Shown piece by piece: positions 61,441-64,000 of a DNA stretch of 64,000 nucleotides. Origin of the DNA: Planctomycetia bacterium (GTDB lineage Bacteria > Planctomycetota > UBA8108 > UBA1146). Location: positions 1 through 64,000 of the forward strand of contig JAAXJX010000005.1 in NCBI GenBank assembly GCA_012269595.1. Direction: 5' to 3'. The position numbers and the translations under genes are program-made. How positions within the stretch are numbered: the stretch's first letter is position 1; every line of letters begins with the position of its first letter. The notes under the pieces were generated by a model. It saw only the letters and a list, made by a program, of their open reading frames with translations. It ran no database searches and had not been told where the DNA came from.

Positions 61441-62185
61441 GACCGACCCTGGCAGGGTCACAATCAGATATCTTTGCTTCTTTACCCCTGAAGACGATCG
61501 CTGACCGAAGATCTTCGGAGCAAACTTCGGCATGATAACGCCAGAGGTCTACTCCAATTTCTGGCAACTCTGAAGTGATCGTTCCTTCCAGAGCCTGCGA
61601 ATCCGGGTTTCCAGAAAAGAGCCTCAGTGGAAGGGTCATGCCATCCCCATGGGCCTTGACCATCGCTTCCTTTTGAACCCAGAGATGAAAAAACGCCACT
61701 CGTCGCAGATCTGCAGGTGACTCCAGCCATGCATTTTGTTCTATCTCGGAGAAACAACGCTGAGCGAGGTCCTCTATGGGGGATTCTTGCCTGATTCGTT
61801 CGAGGTCGACTCCCAAAGCTGAATCCGAACTGACCGCCATCAGAGCACGATCTCCACAATGACTCAGATTGAAATGAAGGTTTTGAAAGTGGGGGGATTC
61901 TGAATCGAGTTCCGGCTTTCCGTGCTCCCCGATAATCAAGGGAACATCACGAGGACTACACTGTAGATAATCAGCAAGAATCCATCGTAATCCGAGGCGT
62001 GAACGAGTCGCCCGTTCCCCTAACTCCGGAAAAATACCCTGGTCGATTCTCTGTCTTTCTTCTCCCACGAGGTCTTCGAGATGATTTTGAATCGAGTCCG
62101 GTTTGCCGCTGAGGCTGAACTTCCAGGTGTCGATTTCGACGAGTGGTTGCTCCTCTTCTCGGTGATCTTCAGCGATTGAATTCAT
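61427..62185 (-). CDS. Sfp-type 4'-phosphopantetheinyl transferase
   Basis: 252 residues. FNLSHCGDRALMAVS, LGVDLERIR and WVQKEAMVKAHGDGM are the three canonical motifs; the Asp and Glu of VDLE and the Glu of KEA bind Mg. The enzyme moves phosphopantetheine from CoA to carrier proteins. Its gene overlaps oleD by 4 bp, placing it in the Ole operon, although OleA-D chemistry is CoA-based. It may serve the ketosynthase at 18189-19784 or other carrier proteins elsewhere. Confidence 0.9.
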   Translation of the reverse strand: MNSIAEDHREEEQPLVEIDTWKFSLSGKPDSIQNHLEDLVGEERQRIDQGIFPELGERATRSRLGLRWILADYLQCSPRDVPLIIGEHGKPELDSESPHFQNLHFNLSHCGDRALMAVSSDSALGVDLERIRQESPIEDLAQRCFSEIEQNAWLESPADLRRVAFFHLWVQKEAMVKAHGDGMTLPLRLFSGNPDSQALEGTITSELPEIGVDLWRYHAEVCSEDLRSAIVFRGKEAKISDCDPARVGLSRW

Positions 62186-63186
62186 GTCGAGACGGGCTCT
62201 TCCGCAGAATGATGCTGTCTGAGACGTTCAATACCAACTGCGGTAGAAATGGTGGGTTTCCAATCGAGATCCCGCATGGCTGCTGAAAGGTCAAACCAGT
62301 GACTGGTGGACTGTTGGTGGGCAACGAATCGAGTGAGAGGGGGCTCGCCACTGAAGAAGGGTGTTTTGTAGATATTTTCAATTAGCCAGCCAGCAGCCTT
62401 TGCAAGTAATGGAGAGACCGATGGGCGAATCGGATTCATTTCTGCACATGAGAGGAAGCTGTTGATCAGGTCTTCTGGTGAAGTGGGTTCTCCATTGGAG
62501 ACAAAGTATGCTTTTCCCCTGCAATCAGGATTGGTGGCGATCTGGTTCAGGGCACAGATATGGGCGTCTACTGCATTGTCGATGTAGCAGGCGTCGATTT
62601 TCATGCCATGACGACGTACCAGTTTCAACTTGCCCTGGCGTGCACGTTCGATGATTCGTGGAAACAGGTGTCGGTCTCCAGGGCCCCAAACCAAATGGGG
62701 GCGAAGTGAAATGGTCCAAAACTGATCGCTGTTGGCCGCAATGACCTCGGTCTCGGCGATGGCTTTGGTTCTTGGATAATCTGCCAGATAAAAGCTGGGG
62801 TAGGGCTCTGATTCATCGATTCCAATTTGATCTTTGCCATCGAAGACCACGCTTGGGGAAGAGGTGAAAATCAGTCGTTTGACGCCGTTCGCCTTGCAAG
62901 CTTCGATCACATTTCTGGTACCCAGAACGTTGGCTTGCTCAAAATCTTCACGGGGGCCGGAGATAGCGGCCAGTGCAGCTACATGGAAAACAGCATCGAC
63001 TTCTTTCATGGCGTCCATGAGCAGTTCTTTTTGAGTAATACTGCCCTGAAGGTGAGTTCCACCCGATTGATTCAGCTCGGGATAGTTCCCTCGCTGAAAG
63101 GTGACAACCTCATGCCCCAACTTCAGTAGTCGGCGGGTGATGTTGCCACCGATAAAACCACCGGCACCCGTCACGAGGCATTTCAT
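62182..63186 (-). CDS. oleD: NAD(P)-dependent epimerase/reductase, probable OleD
   Basis: 334 residues of the extended SDR / 3-beta-HSD type. VTGAGGFIGGNITRRLL binds cofactor; AVFHVAALAA, TSSPSVVFDG and YPRTKAIAE (Tyr-x3-Lys) follow. Similarity in pattern to OleD and its overlap with an OleC-like gene support reduction of 2-alkyl-3-ketoalkanoic acid to the beta-hydroxy acid. The gene overlaps both neighbours by 4 bp. Confirming OleA and OleB would be outside the window to the right. Confidence 0.82.
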   Translation of the reverse strand: MKCLVTGAGGFIGGNITRRLLKLGHEVVTFQRGNYPELNQSGGTHLQGSITQKELLMDAMKEVDAVFHVAALAAISGPREDFEQANVLGTRNVIEACKANGVKRLIFTSSPSVVFDGKDQIGIDESEPYPSFYLADYPRTKAIAETEVIAANSDQFWTISLRPHLVWGPGDRHLFPRIIERARQGKLKLVRRHGMKIDACYIDNAVDAHICALNQIATNPDCRGKAYFVSNGEPTSPEDLINSFLSCAEMNPIRPSVSPLLAKAAGWLIENIYKTPFFSGEPPLTRFVAHQQSTSHWFDLSAAMRDLDWKPTISTAVGIERLRQHHSAEEPVST

Positions 63187-64000
63187 GAAATCATCCTGCC
63201 TGCCATGAGAGCGAGCTGCTCTCGCTGGATTTTTGCATTGTGCCGAATGTCGACAGGAAACGGTCCTGTAATAACGATTCTGTCAATTGTGCGGGTCAGT
63301 GGATTTTCATTTGCTTGCTTCAGCAGATCCTGTTGGATTTGAGCATGGCTTAAATTGGAATCCGGAGCAGGCTCGACGCAGAGAACAGGTTGTTGATCGT
63401 CAATGGGGCCCACTCCGACGAGAGCGGTACGAAATACACCGGGATGGGTTTCAAAGATCCGCTCCGTGGCCACGGTATCAAGAGGTCCCTGAGAGGTCAG
63501 CACTCTCTGACTTGTTCGCCCTCTGAACCAGATCTGATTGTCAGTATCTTTCATTCCCATATCACCGGTGCGATGCCAGATCCGGTTTTTCTGATCTGTA
63601 AATTTATGGATGGCATCCGCTTCTTCGTCGAACAGGTAGCCTCTGCTGACGGTGGGGCCGGAAACCCAGATTTCACCGGTGTGACCATTGGGCAGGCCAA
63701 CTTCGTCAGGCTTGCCACCGGGTTCGACGATTTGGAGATCGATCCCGTCAACGGCAGATCCAATGCAGACCCCATTTCCTGCTGAAGTAGCCTCATGAGT
63801 GGCGAGGATCTGGTCGTGATGAACATGGCAGAGAGGCAAACCTTCAGTTGCTCCATAAGGCGTTTCGATGGATGTCTCTGGTGAAAGGTGTTGGCTCAGT
63901 GTTTCGATCGCTCCATGTCTTGCCGGAGCTCCTGCGCTGATGACCCGCTTCAATCCCCGGAGTTGGGTCCCGGTTTTTTGAAGATGCCGGGAAAGTGAAC
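63183..64000 (-). CDS. oleC: AMP-binding enzyme, probable OleC beta-lactone synthetase, 5' end outside window
   Basis: The C-terminal 270 or so residues; the frame stays open to the right edge. RVISAGAPA, YGATEGLPL (adenylate-binding loop), GEIWVSGP, RTGDMGMKD and WFRGRTSQRV match the ANL superfamily and in particular OleC, which turns beta-hydroxy acids into beta-lactones for long-chain olefin synthesis. The final DIRHNAKIQRE replaces the usual Lys-Val-Gly hinge; Lys is retained. The overlap with the OleD-like gene supports the assignment. Only the C-terminal half can be judged. Confidence 0.82.
   Translation of the reverse strand, partial: SLSRHLQKTGTQLRGLKRVISAGAPARHGAIETLSQHLSPETSIETPYGATEGLPLCHVHHDQILATHEATSAGNGVCIGSAVDGIDLQIVEPGGKPDEVGLPNGHTGEIWVSGPTVSRGYLFDEEADAIHKFTDQKNRIWHRTGDMGMKDTDNQIWFRGRTSQRVLTSQGPLDTVATERIFETHPGVFRTALVGVGPIDDQQPVLCVEPAPDSNLSHAQIQQDLLKQANENPLTRTIDRIVITGPFPVDIRHNAKIQREQLALMAGRMIS

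Noticed and set aside
61445-61459. GACCCTGGCAGGGTC hairpin as a terminator
   Set aside because: It is short, has no T run and lies within the coding end of the phosphopantetheinyl transferase gene.
1-64000. tRNA, rRNA, CRISPR, insertion sequence or prophage
   Set aside because: No cloverleaf, rRNA core, regularly spaced repeat, transposase or integrase was recognised by reading both strands; a tRNAscan-SE or Infernal run would be decisive.

Overview
This 64 kb window is a dense bacterial chromosome segment with mostly short intergenic gaps. No rRNA, tRNA, CRISPR array, transposase or phage gene was recognised. The best lineage guess is Planctomycetota or a close relative. That guess rests on several secreted proteins ending in a paired, Cys-containing dockerin-like module that begins with FIRGD, on an OleC/OleD hydrocarbon pair, and on many exported proteins of unknown role. 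It is an inference, not a database result.

Layout. 1-3.7 kb: a secreted protein cut by the window edge, a ThiO-like FAD oxidoreductase and a THUMP-like methyltransferase. 3.8-15 kb: an iron block. It holds an outer-membrane porin-like protein, an exported FMN-binding/ApbE fusion, FeoB, a 39-residue Cys-rich FeoB partner, a TlpA-like thioredoxin whose first active-site Cys codon is an in-frame UGA (probable selenocysteine), a small membrane protein, FeoA, a DtxR-type regulator, a ferritin-like protein and an ABC-2 transporter. Three copies of a 16-bp palindrome of the form GTTTGGnTnnCCAAAC sit before the porin gene, before the FMN/ApbE-feoB operon and between feoA and the regulator gene. This looks like an autoregulated iron regulon. 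15-21.4 kb: a NapH/NosR/CcoG-like Fe-S membrane protein, an exported thioredoxin, an unusual stand-alone ketosynthase, and pdxT/pdxS.

22-34.3 kb: an array of eight consecutive exported amidohydrolase-fold paralogs, many joined by 1-4 bp overlaps. Only the sixth keeps the HxH metal motif and the late TDSP aspartate; the others look catalytically degenerate and carry charged, acidic or Cys/His-rich inserts. 34.4-36.5 kb: a secreted FG-GAP / Asp-rich repeat / dockerin-like protein. 36.5-42.4 kb: AddB-AddA recombination nuclease. 42.5-48.2 kb: a four-cluster ferredoxin fused to NrfD, a molybdopterin oxidoreductase without a Tat signal, MiaE and a short-chain dehydrogenase.

48.2-57 kb: DUF885 metalloprotein, CvpA-like protein, SDR, rhodanese, CPBP protease, QueG, UbiA-type prenyltransferase, PAC2 protein and a secreted cohesin/dockerin-like protein. 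57-64 kb: aconitase, a second large dockerin-like surface protein, an Sfp-type phosphopantetheinyl transferase, OleD, and OleC cut by the right edge.

The three most interesting items are the selenocysteine thioredoxin inside an iron-uptake operon, the palindrome-defined regulon of a DtxR-family repressor with flavin-transfer components, and the eight-gene amidohydrolase array with one apparently active member.
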